This document shows, piece by piece, positions 46,170-56,799 of a stretch of DNA of 64,000 nucleotides. Source of the DNA: VYFG01 sp965204165 (GTDB lineage Bacteria; Pseudomonadota; Gammaproteobacteria; Arenicellales; Poriferihabitantaceae); NCBI GenBank assembly GCA_965204165.1, contig OZ241969.1, forward strand, positions 1 to 64,000, read 5' to 3'. Position 1 is the first letter of the stretch. Each line of letters opens with the position of its first letter. A program made the translations under genes and the position numbers. The notes beneath the pieces are model-generated. The model was not told the origin of the DNA. It did not search any database and worked only from the letters and a program-made list of their open reading frames with translations.

Positions 46170-47033
46170 TCACACCGCCGCCGCGCCGCCCACGATCTCC
46201 GAAAGTTCCTGGGTGATGGCTGCCTGGCGGGCCTTGTTGTAGACCAGCCTGAGCTCATCGATCAGTTTGCCGGCATTGTCCGTTGCGGCCTTCATCGCCA
46301 CCATTCTCGCCGCCTGCTCGCAGGCGTTGTTGTCCGCCACCGCCTGGTAGACCAGGGACTCGATGTACCGGTCCATCAGGGTATCCACCACCGGCTTGGC
46401 CTCGGGCTCGTAGATGTAGTCCCAGTGGTGCTGGGTCTCCTCGTCACGGCTCGGAACGATGGGGATCAGCTGCTCGATGGTGGGCCGCTGGATCATGGTG
46501 TTGACGAAATCGTTGTACACCACGTAAAGGCGGTCGATTTCGCCCCCGATGTATCCGTCCATCATGACCTTGAGCGCGCCGATCAGCTTCTCGACATGGG
46601 GACTGTCGCCGAGGTCCGTCACCTCGCTCACCACGTTGGCGCCGTGGCGCTTGAAGAATGCGCTGGCCTTCTTGCCGATCACGCAGACGCTGATCTCGAC
46701 GCCCTCGCCGCTCTTCTCGCCCATGTCGGCAACCACCTTGCGGAACAGGTTGCTGTTGAGTCCGCCGCAAAGGCCTCGGTCGCTGGACACGACGATGTAG
46801 CCGGCATGCCGGACCTCGTCCCGGGACTCCAGGTAGGGATGGTGGTACTCGGTGTTGGCGCTGGCGGCATGGGCCACCACGTCGCGTATCCGGGCGGCAT
46901 AGGGCCGCGCCTTGTGCATGCGTTCCTGGGCACGCCGCATCTTGCTCGCCGCGACCATCTCCATGGCCTTGGTGATCTTGCGGGTGTTGCCGATGCTCTT
47001 GATCTGGTTGCGGATTTCTTTGGCGCCTGCCAT
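46170..47033 (-). CDS. atpG: ATP synthase F1 subunit gamma
   Basis: The 287-residue central rotor shaft. The two long terminal helices that form the coiled coil are seen at the start (AGAKEIRNQIKSIGNTRKITKAMEMVAAS) split over the family signature, and at the end (DNAGKLIDELRLVYNKARQAAITQELSEIV). The middle Rossmann-like domain includes YIVVSSDRGLCGGLNSN. Normal length for the family. Confidence 0.96.
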   Translation of the reverse strand: MAGAKEIRNQIKSIGNTRKITKAMEMVAASKMRRAQERMHKARPYAARIRDVVAHAASANTEYHHPYLESRDEVRHAGYIVVSSDRGLCGGLNSNLFRKVVADMGEKSGEGVEISVCVIGKKASAFFKRHGANVVSEVTDLGDSPHVEKLIGALKVMMDGYIGGEIDRLYVVYNDFVNTMIQRPTIEQLIPIVPSRDEETQHHWDYIYEPEAKPVVDTLMDRYIESLVYQAVADNNACEQAARMVAMKAATDNAGKLIDELRLVYNKARQAAITQELSEIVGGAAAV

Positions 47034-47063
47034 CGGTCGGTCCTCCTGTCTGCTGCCCGGCGG

Positions 47064-48611
<1,548 letters not shown>

Positions 48612-48642
48612 GGTCAGTTTTCCTCTTTTCGGGGGGTCCGGC

Positions 48643-49179
48643 CTAGTTGGCCACGGCCCCCACAAGTTGTTCGAGTTGCGCTTTCACGGAGCCGTCGATG
48701 ACCCAGTCTCCGGCACGGATGACGGCGCCGCCGATGAGGCTCTCGTCGACCGAGAAGTTGAGCTTGACATTGCGGCCGAGCCTGCTCTGGAGCGCCTCCG
48801 AGAAGGCCGCCTGCTGGTCCTCGTCGATGGCGGCGGCGGTGATCATGTCCGCCTCCACCACTCTTTCCGCCTGCGCCCGCATCTCCGCGTACTGCGCGGC
48901 AATGGCGGGCAGGGCATTCACCCGGCCGTTCCGTACCAACAGCCGGACCAGGTTCGCCCCGGCGGCGTCCAGCCGGTCGCTGGCGACATGGAGAATCAGG
49001 TCCACCTGGCGGTCGGCGCCGAAATCGGGATTCTTCAGCAGCTGCTCCATGGTGGGGTCCGCCGCGATGGACGCCAGGAGGTCGAGCCGGTCGCCCCAGG
49101 CGGCCAAGTCACCGGCGTCCTCGGCCAGTTCGAACGCGGCCTGAGCGTAGGGTCGTGCCAGATTGCTGAGATCAGCCAT
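48643..49179 (-). CDS. atpH: ATP synthase F1 subunit delta
   Basis: A 178-residue peripheral-stalk subunit linking F1 to the b subunits. N-terminal helical bundle (LARPYAQAAFELAEDAGDL) and the C-terminal signature region (LGRNVKLNFSVDESLIGGAVI) fit the OSCP/delta family. Only 12 bases separate it from atpF. Confidence 0.94.
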   Translation of the reverse strand: MADLSNLARPYAQAAFELAEDAGDLAAWGDRLDLLASIAADPTMEQLLKNPDFGADRQVDLILHVASDRLDAAGANLVRLLVRNGRVNALPAIAAQYAEMRAQAERVVEADMITAAAIDEDQQAAFSEALQSRLGRNVKLNFSVDESLIGGAVIRAGDWVIDGSVKAQLEQLVGAVAN

Positions 49180-49191
49180 CAGCGCCCGTCC

Positions 49192-49662
49192 TCATAGCTT
49201 GGCCGCCAACCGGTCCAGCAGGTCGGCATGGGCCCTGGAATCGATTTCGCGATCGAGGATCTTGCGCGCGCCCTCCACCGCCAGCTCGCCCACCTGGCCC
49301 CGCAGGACCTCGCGGGCCTTGTTGAGCTCGGTCTGGATGTCGTCCTGGGCGGAAGCGACGATCCGTTCGCCCTCGGTGCGGGCCCTGGACTTCGCCTCCT
49401 CCACCAGATCCTGGCCGTGCTTTTCCGCCCTGCTGATGATCTCGGTGGCCCGGGTCTTGGCGTCGGCAACAACCTCCTCCGCCTTCTTCAGGCCGTCTTC
49501 CTCGGCCCTCTGGCCCTTCTCGGCGGCGGCAAGGCCGTCCGCGATGGTGGTCTTCCGTTCGTTGATCACGCCAATGATGGGCGTCCAGACGAACTTCTTG
49601 GTAAACCACACGAAGATGACGAAAAAGACCATCTGCCAGAGCAGAGTGACATTGATATTCAT
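49192..49662 (-). CDS. atpF: ATP synthase F0 subunit b
   Basis: A 156-residue stator subunit. A single N-terminal membrane helix (NVTLLWQMVFFVIFVWFTKK) is followed by a long charged coiled coil with the right-handed b-subunit pattern (EKGQRAEEDGLKKAEEVVAD) and the C-terminal delta-binding part. Standard length. Confidence 0.95.
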   Translation of the reverse strand: MNINVTLLWQMVFFVIFVWFTKKFVWTPIIGVINERKTTIADGLAAAEKGQRAEEDGLKKAEEVVADAKTRATEIISRAEKHGQDLVEEAKSRARTEGERIVASAQDDIQTELNKAREVLRGQVGELAVEGARKILDREIDSRAHADLLDRLAAKL

Positions 49663-49737
49663 CTTGGATTACCTGTTTGTTTCATCGGTTGTCCGGCCTG
49701 GCGCGGCGGCCATGGACCGGCGGCGGGCAAGCAGGCC

Positions 49738-49980
49738 CTAGCCCGCGCCCGGGGCAACGACAAAAAGGACGTACATGGACACGCCGACCGCGATCATCGG
49801 CACCGCGTCCACAAGACCCATCACGATGAAGAAGTTGGTTCTGAGCATGGGGATCAGTTCGGGCTGGCGGGCGGCGCCTTCGATGAAGCGGCCGCCGAGC
49901 GCTCCGATACCGATCGCGGCGCCCAGTGCGCCGAGGCCCATCATCAAGGAGCCCGCGATGTAGACAAGTGCTGATTCCAT
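49738..49980 (-). CDS. atpE: ATP synthase F0 subunit c
   Basis: An 80-residue two-helix proteolipid that forms the rotor ring. The polar loop ARQPE (37-41) contacts gamma/epsilon, and the proton-binding acid is Asp58 in GLVDAVPMIAVG, Asp as in E. coli rather than Glu. There are no Na-binding residues of the kind seen in Na-type c subunits near it, so proton coupling is expected. Confidence 0.96.
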   Translation of the reverse strand: MESALVYIAGSLMMGLGALGAAIGIGALGGRFIEGAARQPELIPMLRTNFFIVMGLVDAVPMIAVGVSMYVLFVVAPGAG

Positions 49981-50058
49981 CTTAATCTCCGGAAAGTAGA
50001 ATGTTGGATTGCAGAGTTTCTTGGATTAGGTAAAAGGTTCGCTTCCCCGCCATGCGGA

Positions 50059-50922
50059 TCAGTGATGCGAATGGGCCATGTCCATGTACACGATGGTCAG
50101 CACCATGAAGATGAATGCCTGCAGGGTGATGACCAGGATATGGAACACGGCCCAGACGAACTGCAGCGCCCCGCCGGAAACGGACAGGATGACGCTTGAG
50201 CCGTACATCAGGGAAATCAGGATGAAGATCATTTCGCCGGCGTACAGGTTGCCGAACAGCCGGAGGGAATGCGATACCGGCTTGGCGACCAGGCCCACGA
50301 TCTCGAGAAAGAAGTTGATGGGGATGAACAGGATCTTCATCACGATGTTCTTCGACTCGAACGGATGCATCGTGAGCTCCGCGGCGAAGCCACCGGCGCC
50401 CTTCTTCTTGAAACTGTAGAAGATCATCAGCGCGAACACGCTGAACGACATGCCGAAGGTCACGTTGGGGTCGGTGGTGGGCACCACCTTCTGGTAGTGG
50501 ATGCCGGCCTTGTCCAGGAGCCACGGGATGAGGTCCACGGGCACCAGGTCCATCAGGTTCATGAGGAAGATCCAGCAAAAGACGGTCAGCGCCAGGGGCG
50601 CAATGTTGTCGTTCCTCGCGCTGAAGGTGGTGCGGACGTTGTCCTCGACGAAGCCGATGATCATCTCGACGAAGCCCTGGGTGGTGCCCGGCACCCCTGC
50701 GGTCATCCTCTTGGCGATGCGGGAGAAGAACCAGACGAACAGCGCCCCGAGGACGAAGGACCAGAAAAGGCTGTCGACATGGACGGCCCAGAATCCCATT
50801 TCGGCCACCTCGCCGGCGGATTGCGCGATCCCCCATGATCCGTCCGCCCTGGGTCCGAAAGTAAGATTGGTCAGGTGGTGGCGAATATATTCACCGGAGG
50901 TCAGTTCGCCAGCTGTTGCCAT
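50059..50922 (-). CDS. atpB: ATP synthase F0 subunit a
   Basis: A 287-residue stator channel subunit with five to six membrane helices. The essential Arg lies in HSLRLFGNLYAGEMIFI, equivalent to E. coli Arg210, and the last helices (FHILVITLQAFIFMVLTIVY) complete the half-channels. A His/Ser-rich C-terminus (MDMAHSHH) is usual. Confidence 0.95.
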   Translation of the reverse strand: MATAGELTSGEYIRHHLTNLTFGPRADGSWGIAQSAGEVAEMGFWAVHVDSLFWSFVLGALFVWFFSRIAKRMTAGVPGTTQGFVEMIIGFVEDNVRTTFSARNDNIAPLALTVFCWIFLMNLMDLVPVDLIPWLLDKAGIHYQKVVPTTDPNVTFGMSFSVFALMIFYSFKKKGAGGFAAELTMHPFESKNIVMKILFIPINFFLEIVGLVAKPVSHSLRLFGNLYAGEMIFILISLMYGSSVILSVSGGALQFVWAVFHILVITLQAFIFMVLTIVYMDMAHSHH

Positions 50923-50954
50923 GATTCAGGTTGTCAATATCGTCACTGTTTCGC

Positions 50955-51362
50955 TCAGGCACGTCTCACGGCCACCCAAATGAAAGCGAGCTGCGAGACC
51001 AGGTAACCCGATACTATGTACACGGGCCCAAGCTCCAGGGCAACCATCCCCGCCGCAAGGCCGCCTCCCACCACCAGTAGCTTGTTCAGCATGCCGAGGT
51101 AAACCGGCGCCATGGCGTATTGCGGGACCTTGAGCACTGCCCGGCCGGACCGGGCGGCGCTTCGCTTGGCAATCAGGGTTCCCAGCATGCCGAGCAACAC
51201 ACCATACATTCCGGCGAAGGCGTTTTCCGTAACCTGCACGGTGCTGTCGGCATTCCGCCCATGCACCAGGATCAACAGGACAAGAAGAACCCCCAGGACC
51301 GCTTGCAGCACGAGAATGCGCCTGGCGTGGTGTTCCAGACTGTGGTGATCCGCGCTCGACAC
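50955..51362 (-). CDS. atpI: ATP synthase-associated protein I
   Basis: A 135-residue four-helix membrane protein at the head of the atp operon. AtpI helps assemble the c-ring in some bacteria. Helices are visible at VLQAVLGVLLVLLILVHG, MYGVLLGMLGTLIAKRS, VYLGMLNKLLVVGGGLA and YIVSGYLVSQLAFIWVAV. It diverges quickly among species; position and topology make the call. Confidence 0.88.
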   Translation of the reverse strand: MSSADHHSLEHHARRILVLQAVLGVLLVLLILVHGRNADSTVQVTENAFAGMYGVLLGMLGTLIAKRSAARSGRAVLKVPQYAMAPVYLGMLNKLLVVGGGLAAGMVALELGPVYIVSGYLVSQLAFIWVAVRRA

Positions 51363-51391
51363 CAGGCCGGTCCCCGCTTTTGAGGCGCGGG

Positions 51392-51420
51392 ATTATAATG
51401 ACTCGCCCTGAAGGGGTCAA
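51392..51420 (-). promoter_or_regulatory. atp operon promoter
   Basis: On the minus strand TTGACC (51420-51415) and TATAAT (51397-51392) are 17 bases apart, nearly the sigma-70 consensus. The predicted transcription start, about 51385, is roughly 23 nt upstream of the atpI ATG. Confidence 0.8.
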
Positions 51421-51556
51421 CCGAAGCCGGGCGGCCCTGTTGTCCGAAAACGACCTGTATAACGCCTTGAATTCAAAACATTAATCGAGGCGTCAATTCC
51501 CGCCGCCGAAGGCCGTTCCAACCATGGTCCCATGCCGCCTGCCGGGGTCGGCGTTA

Positions 51557-52456
51557 TCAGCGGATGCGCTTGAGAATTCCGTCCAGTTCATCCAGGGAGT
51601 GGTAGTGGATGACCAGCCTGCCCTTCCGTCCGCCGTGGCGGATCTCCACCTTGGCCTGGATACGCCCCGAAAGCTCGTCTTCCAGCTGGCGGATGTCGTT
51701 GGCCGAGCCGTCCTCCCCGGGTTCCGGCGACCGACGGATCAGGTTCATGCGCTTGACCATGTGTTCCGTGGCACGGACCGACAACCCGCCCTTGACCACC
51801 TTGCGCGCGCCTTCCAGCTGGCGTTCCTCCGGCAGCCCGAGCAGCGCCCTGGCATGACCCATTTCCAGTTCGCCGCTTTCCACCAGCCGCTGCACCGCGG
51901 GCGTCAGGTTCAGCAGGCGCAGGGTGTTGGTCACCGCCGCGCGGGAGCGGCCCACCGAATCCGCCACCTCCTCGTGGGTGAGTCCGAACTCCTCCAGCAG
52001 ACGCTGGAACCCCATGGCCTGCTCGATGGCGTTGAGATCCTGGCGCTGGATGTTCTCGATCAGGGCCACCGCCATGGCGGCCTCGTCACTGACCTCCCGC
52101 ACCACTGCGGGGACGGTGGCTAGGCCGGCCCGCTGGGCACCGCGCCAGCGGCGCTCGCCGGCGACGATCTCGTAGCTGTCGACCCCGAGCCGCCGCACCA
52201 GCAGCGGCTGGATGACGCCCTGGGAGCGGATCGAGTCCGCCAGTTCCTCCAGCGTCTCCTCGTCCATGTTCCGCCTGGGCTGATAGCGGCCGCGCTGGAG
52301 GAGTTCGACGGGAAGCTCCAGCAGGCCGGTGGCCCCGGCAGGAACCGGCACGGCCGCGTCCGTCGATTCCGCCGGCCCCGGTGCGGTGGTCTGACGCACG
52401 TCGCCCAGCAGGGCGCCCAGGCCCTTGCCCAGTCTTGATTTTTTCTTCTTGGTCAT
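51557..52456 (-). CDS. parB: chromosome partitioning protein ParB
   Basis: A 299-residue CTP-dependent DNA clamp that loads at parS sites near the origin. Conserved start KKKKSRLGKGLGALLG, the CTPase domain (GRYQPRRNMDEETLEELADSI and GERRWRGAQRAGL), the helix-turn-helix (HEEVADSVGRSRAAVTNTLRLL) and the C-terminal dimer domain (GRKGRLVIHYHSLDELDGIL) are all present. The gene is 195 bases from the atp operon start. Confidence 0.96.
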   Translation of the reverse strand: MTKKKKSRLGKGLGALLGDVRQTTAPGPAESTDAAVPVPAGATGLLELPVELLQRGRYQPRRNMDEETLEELADSIRSQGVIQPLLVRRLGVDSYEIVAGERRWRGAQRAGLATVPAVVREVSDEAAMAVALIENIQRQDLNAIEQAMGFQRLLEEFGLTHEEVADSVGRSRAAVTNTLRLLNLTPAVQRLVESGELEMGHARALLGLPEERQLEGARKVVKGGLSVRATEHMVKRMNLIRRSPEPGEDGSANDIRQLEDELSGRIQAKVEIRHGGRKGRLVIHYHSLDELDGILKRIR

Positions 52457-52717
52457 GCTACGTGAGACCGTTAGGTATGCCTCTCATGGTCAGACAGTCT
52501 TCATCTGAACCCGGTCGATGCGCCGCAGTGGACCGGAAAGCAGCTTGCCTGACACATGATGGTACCGGTGCATTATGTCGGAAACACCGGGCCGCAGGGA
52601 AGTCACTTGGGCGGGATATCCGGCATCAACGGAAACGGAGCATATGATCGGGCTCAGGATGACTTCGCGGTTCTGAACCGGAAAGTCCGGTTCGGGGGGT
52701 TCGGGGTTGCATACCTC

Positions 52718-53479
52718 TCAGGAAGCCCGGCGGAGCACCTCGCAGGCCAGCGCCAGGTAGGCCTGGCTGCCCGCGCAGTTCCGGTCATACTCGATCACCG
52801 GCCGGCCGTAGCCGGGGGCTTCCGCCAGGCGCACGTTCCGGGGGATGATGGTGCGAAACAGGGTGTCCTCGAAATGCTCGCTCAACTGCTCGGAAACCTC
52901 CCAGGCAAGGCTGTTGCGGCGGTCATACATGGTTCGCACGAGGCCCAGTATCCTGAGTTCCGGGTTCAGCCCCCGGCGCACCAGGTCCACGGTTTCCATC
53001 AGGCTGGCCAGCCCCTCCAGGGCGTAGTATTCGCACTGTACCGGGATCAGCACCTCCCGCGCCGCTACAAGCGCGTTGATCGTCAGGACGTTGATGGAGG
53101 GCGGACAGTCCATCACCACCATGTCGAAGCGCCCCTCCAGCGAACCGATGGCGTCCCGCAGGCGGTAGTCCCGCCGCTCAAGGTCCTGGAGCTCCACCTG
53201 GGCGCCGGCGAGGTCGGGGTTGGAGGGCAGCAGCTCATAACCGGCCCCGGTGGGCACGATCGCATCGGCAATGTCCGCCTCGCCCAGCAGCACCTCGTAG
53301 GTGCCCGCCTCCAGTTCCCGCATGGACACGCCGCTGCCCGCCGTGGAGTTGCCCTGGGGATCGATGTCCACCAGCAGGACCCGGTTCGAGGCGCGGACAA
53401 GGCAAGCGGCCAGGTTGATGGCGGTGGTGGTCTTGCCGACGCCGCCCTTCTGGTTGGCAATGGCGAGTATTCGGGTCAT
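52718..53479 (-). CDS. parA: chromosome partitioning ATPase ParA/Soj
   Basis: A 253-residue deviant-Walker ATPase (KGGVGKTTTAINLAA at residues about 11-25; Walker B VVMDCPPSINVLT) that positions ParB-bound origins. The start MTRILAIANQ at 53479 is standard for the family; an ATG nine codons upstream is less likely. A gap of about 260 bases separates it from parB, larger than usual, with no gene in it. The extra sequence downstream of parA may hold a separate parB promoter. Confidence 0.95.
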   Translation of the reverse strand: MTRILAIANQKGGVGKTTTAINLAACLVRASNRVLLVDIDPQGNSTAGSGVSMRELEAGTYEVLLGEADIADAIVPTGAGYELLPSNPDLAGAQVELQDLERRDYRLRDAIGSLEGRFDMVVMDCPPSINVLTINALVAAREVLIPVQCEYYALEGLASLMETVDLVRRGLNPELRILGLVRTMYDRRNSLAWEVSEQLSEHFEDTLFRTIIPRNVRLAEAPGYGRPVIEYDRNCAGSQAYLALACEVLRRAS

Positions 53480-53526
53480 GGCACTTTCAGGGAGCCCTCG
53501 GGGCACAGCCTCCGTCCGGTCGATTC

Positions 53527-54204
53527 TCAGTCAAACCGCACCTGGACCACATGGCGCTCGGCATCGAGAAAGGGCACCACGACCGGACCCACCGAGATGT
53601 CCCGGTGTCCCCGGGCCGGCAGCGCCCGGACCTCGTCCGGGGCCGACCTGCCTTTCATGGCCAGGAGCCTGGTTCCCGGCTCCTGCAGATGCGCGGTCAG
53701 GGTCAGAATCTCTTCAAGGGAGGCGAATGCGCGGCAGACAAGCGTATCAAATTTTTCGTCCGGCCGGTAATCCTCCACCCGTGCCTTCACCACTGCAACA
53801 TTCCCGAACCCGAGGGTCGCGGACGCGTGGCGCAGGAACTCCACCCGCTTGCCGCGGCTGTCCAGGAGCGTGAACTGCACCTGCGGCATCGCAACCGCCA
53901 GGGGGATGCCGGGAAAGCCCCCGCCGCTGCCGATATCCAGCACCCGGCCGCCACGGACCCAGGGCGCAACGGCCAGGGAATCCAGAAGGTGCTGCACCAC
54001 CACCCCGGCGGGGTCGGTGATGGCGGTCAGGTTCAGCCGGCGATTCCAGTGCTGCAGAAGCCCGGCATGGCGCATGAGGGTGGACTCGCTCTCCGGTGAC
54101 ATCCGAAGCCCCAGTGCCGCCACGCCACGATGCAGCAGGGCGGCGGGATCCCCGTCCGGTCTACCGCAACCTTCTGGCCCTGTGTTAGAGTGTTTTGAAG
54201 GCAC
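53527..54204 (-). CDS. rsmG: 16S rRNA (guanine-527-N7) methyltransferase RsmG
   Basis: A 225-residue methyltransferase that modifies G527 of 16S rRNA; loss gives low-level streptomycin resistance. The SAM-binding motif is DIGSGGGFPGIPLA, preceded by HWNRRLNLTAITDP and followed by LLDSRGKRVEFLRH. GTG 54204 is a candidate start because a TATAAT on the minus strand (54216-54211) ends exactly where a transcript would begin at that GTG, suggesting a leaderless mRNA; other starts upstream are possible. mnmG, which usually precedes rsmG, is absent. Confidence 0.92.
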   Translation of the reverse strand: MPSKHSNTGPEGCGRPDGDPAALLHRGVAALGLRMSPESESTLMRHAGLLQHWNRRLNLTAITDPAGVVVQHLLDSLAVAPWVRGGRVLDIGSGGGFPGIPLAVAMPQVQFTLLDSRGKRVEFLRHASATLGFGNVAVVKARVEDYRPDEKFDTLVCRAFASLEEILTLTAHLQEPGTRLLAMKGRSAPDEVRALPARGHRDISVGPVVVPFLDAERHVVQVRFD

Positions 54205-54282
54205 GGCAAGATTATACCCGCCGGCCCGGACCGGCAGCCGTCCGGTCCGAAATTCCTGACAATCCACCCTACCAGTCACGAC

Positions 54283-55098
54283 GTGGTTTCCCGAAGGTCT
54301 TCCGCAAAATCAGCGGGCCCCAGCCTGGCCGAACGCGCCGACAGGCACCGGATCTATCAACTCGCGGTCCAGTCCCCCGAGGCCGATATCGGCCTGGTGC
54401 AGCACTTCTACCGCAGCCGGCGGCGGCGGAAGGCCTGGCGCCTGAGGGAGGACTTCTGCGGCACGGCCCTGACCCTGGCCCACTGGGTGGGCCAGGGCGC
54501 CCGCTACAGCGGCGAGGGTTTCGACATCGATCCCGATCCGCTGGAATGGGGCCGGCGGCACAACATCGAGCCGCTTGGCGCCGGGGCCGAACGGGCGATA
54601 CTGCACCTGGCGGATGCCCGGGAGCCAAGCACGCGTCCGCCGGATATCCGCTGTGCATTCAATTTTTCCTACTGGGTATTCCGCCGCGGCGACGAAATGC
54701 TGGACTACTTCCGGCAGGCCCACGGAGACCTCGCCGACGGCGGCATGCTGGTCATCGATGTGACCGGCGGCACCGAGAGCCTTTCCGAGGAAGCGTACGT
54801 GTCCAAGGCAGATGGGTTCGAGATGGTCTGGCAGCAGGAGCACTTCTCCCCGGTGGACCACAGCGCCGAACTGACACTCCGGTTCCGATTCAGGGATGGC
54901 TCAGAGATCGAACCGCCATACCGGTACAACTGGCGGGTCTGGAGCATACCGGAACTGCTGGAGCTGTTGTCGGCGGCTGGCTTCGGCGACATCGACATCT
55001 GGTGGCAGGACGACGACGCGGGAGAATACGGCTACCGCAGGACCCGCAAGGGGGAAAACGCCACCTGCTGGGTAGCCTGCCTTGCCGCGTTCAAGTAA
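54283..55098 (+). CDS. class I SAM-dependent methyltransferase
   Basis: A 271-residue methyltransferase with a Rossmann-like SAM fold. The glycine-rich motif I is modified: LREDFCGTALTLAHWV (D-F-C-G-T) followed by the acidic loop GFDIDPDPLEWGRRHN; motif post-I and ADGGMLVIDVTGG are clear. Fused to that is a C-terminal half with strands (PYRYNWRVWSIPELLELL). DFCGT proteins of this sort occur widely but the substrate is unknown. It starts at GTG 54283, divergent from rsmG, and occupies the place where mnmG would be expected. Confidence 0.75.
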   Translation: MVSRRSSAKSAGPSLAERADRHRIYQLAVQSPEADIGLVQHFYRSRRRRKAWRLREDFCGTALTLAHWVGQGARYSGEGFDIDPDPLEWGRRHNIEPLGAGAERAILHLADAREPSTRPPDIRCAFNFSYWVFRRGDEMLDYFRQAHGDLADGGMLVIDVTGGTESLSEEAYVSKADGFEMVWQQEHFSPVDHSAELTLRFRFRDGSEIEPPYRYNWRVWSIPELLELLSAAGFGDIDIWWQDDDAGEYGYRRTRKGENATCWVACLAAFK

Positions 55099-55140
55099 CC
55101 ACCATGGCACCATGGCCGGGGTTACATTGGATCTTTTAAA

Positions 55141-56674
55141 TGAAGGACTTGCAAAATTGCCTGATTGAGCGAGTTTTTCACCCCAACAGGCGATTTTCAA
55201 AGCAGGGCCAAGGGGTCGGACGGTGGTATAGTGAAGTCTTGAAACACACACTGCGCCGCCGAACAACCCGATGCCCCTTGCGACGACTATATCCAACCTC
55301 CGCTACCTTTTTCAAGACGAAATTTTCCCGGCCATCGAGGACCGGACCGGCCGGCTGTCGGAGAAGCACCGGCGCCTGATCGCGGTCCTTGACTGGGTGA
55401 AGGTGGAAACCTTCTTCCCGGCCTGCCCGGTGAGCGCCGGACGTCCGACGGCGGATCGGGTGGCCCTGGCGACGGCGTTCATCGCCAAGGCCATCTGGGA
55501 TCTGCCCACCACCCGGCACCTGATGGACCGGATCCTGTCGGACCCGGCGCTGCGCAGGATGTGCGGGTGGAGCCGGTGTTCCGAGGTGCCGAGCGAGGCG
55601 ACGTTCTCCAGGGCGTTTGCCTTGTTCGCTGAAGGCGACCTGCCGGGGAGGATGCACGAGGCGCTGATCCGGAGCACCCTGGGCAGGGACGATGTGATCG
55701 TCGGGCACCTGTCCCGGGACTCGACGGCGATCGAGGCCCGGGAGAAACCGGAACGGAAAAAGGCTTCGGACAAGGATGAAGGCAATGGCAAGGATGGGAA
55801 GAAGGGAAAAACCGCGAAGCGCAAGCCGGGGCGTCCGCCCAAGGGGGATTCGTCCGAAGGGAAGCCCGAACGCAGACTGGAGCGGCAGTTGCAGATGTCC
55901 TTCGGGGAAATGATGGCGGACCTGCCGCGGAAATGCGGCATCGGCACCAAGCGCAACGCCAAGGGGTTCCTGACCTCCTGGAAGGGATACAAGCTCCACA
56001 TCGACGGCGCGGACGGCGGCATACCGGTCAGCTGCATCCTGACCTCGGCCTTCCTCCATGACAGCCAGGCCGCCATTCCGCTGGCCGCGCAAAGCGACCG
56101 GCGGGTGACCGCGTGCTACGAAGTCATGGACAGCGCCTACGACGCCCCGGAAATCAGGGCCTACAGCGAATCCCTGGGCCATGTGCCGATCATCGACACC
56201 AATCCCCGCCGGGACCGGGCACTCAAGGAAAGTCTCCGCCGGGAGGCCCGCGCCCAGCGCGCCGCCGGGCATATCGATCACAAGACGGTGCGTTACCGTG
56301 AACGGTCCAACATCGAGCGGATCAACGGACGGCTCAAGGACGAGTTCGGCGGCCGCCATGTCCGCGTGCGGGGACCCACCAAGGTGAACTGCCACCTGAT
56401 GTGGGGCATCCTCGCACTCACGGTGGACCAGCTTCTCCGGCTCGGGACCTGAGTCGAACCCCGAACCGATTTCCCTGCTGAATACCCTGCCATCCGCAAA
56501 GATGGCATGGAAAGGCTCGTCCCGAAACCACCGGAATCCCCTCGTCGGGGTACTTCACGCCCTCCCGGACGGCAAAATCCATCCGTAATTGATCGCCAGC
56601 GATGGCGCTATCCGGCCATTCTTATTGTGCGTTGCACAATACCTCTCTCTCGCCGGAATTTTGCAAGTGGCTCA
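55141..56674 (+). mobile_element. IS5/IS1182-like insertion sequence
   Basis: About 1.53 kb with short imperfect terminal repeats sharing ACTTGCAAAATT: left TGAAGGACTTGCAAAATTGCC at 55141, right (inward) TGAGCCACTTGCAAAATTCCG ending at 56674. A single transposase gene fills it. I do not see a clear target duplication (left flank TTTTAAA, right flank AATGCCC), so the boundaries are approximate. Confidence 0.7.
55271..56452 (+). CDS. DDE transposase (DUF772 + DDE_Tnp_1 type)
   Basis: A 393-residue transposase. The N-terminal DUF772-like domain (LDWVKVETFFPACPVSAGRP, then DLPTTRHLMDRI and VPSEATFSRAF) is followed by the catalytic core with D in HLSRDSTAIEARE, D in EVMDSAYDAPEI and E in RSNIERINGRLKDEFGG. 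Between the first D and the core is a lysine/glycine-rich insert of about 40 residues (EKPERKKASDKDEGNGK). The frame is intact. IS subgroup is uncertain (IS5 or IS1182). Confidence 0.85.
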   Translation: MPLATTISNLRYLFQDEIFPAIEDRTGRLSEKHRRLIAVLDWVKVETFFPACPVSAGRPTADRVALATAFIAKAIWDLPTTRHLMDRILSDPALRRMCGWSRCSEVPSEATFSRAFALFAEGDLPGRMHEALIRSTLGRDDVIVGHLSRDSTAIEAREKPERKKASDKDEGNGKDGKKGKTAKRKPGRPPKGDSSEGKPERRLERQLQMSFGEMMADLPRKCGIGTKRNAKGFLTSWKGYKLHIDGADGGIPVSCILTSAFLHDSQAAIPLAAQSDRRVTACYEVMDSAYDAPEIRAYSESLGHVPIIDTNPRRDRALKESLRREARAQRAAGHIDHKTVRYRERSNIERINGRLKDEFGGRHVRVRGPTKVNCHLMWGILALTVDQLLRLGT

Positions 56675-56799
56675 AATGCCCAATTACCTGTCCGCCCTTT
56701 TGTTTTCTGCCTCAATTTGCCTGCCCGTTTTCGTTCCACATACAGCCTCCGAAACATGATATTGCAGCCTGATATCCCGCAGATCTGCGCGAAACCAAT
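56675..56799. other. short region between IS and GNAT gene
   Basis: Together with the IS tail (56453-56674), about 350 bases carry no gene. A TGCCATCCGCAAAGATGGCA hairpin near 56489-56508 lies in the IS tail and may be its terminator. Confidence 0.4.
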
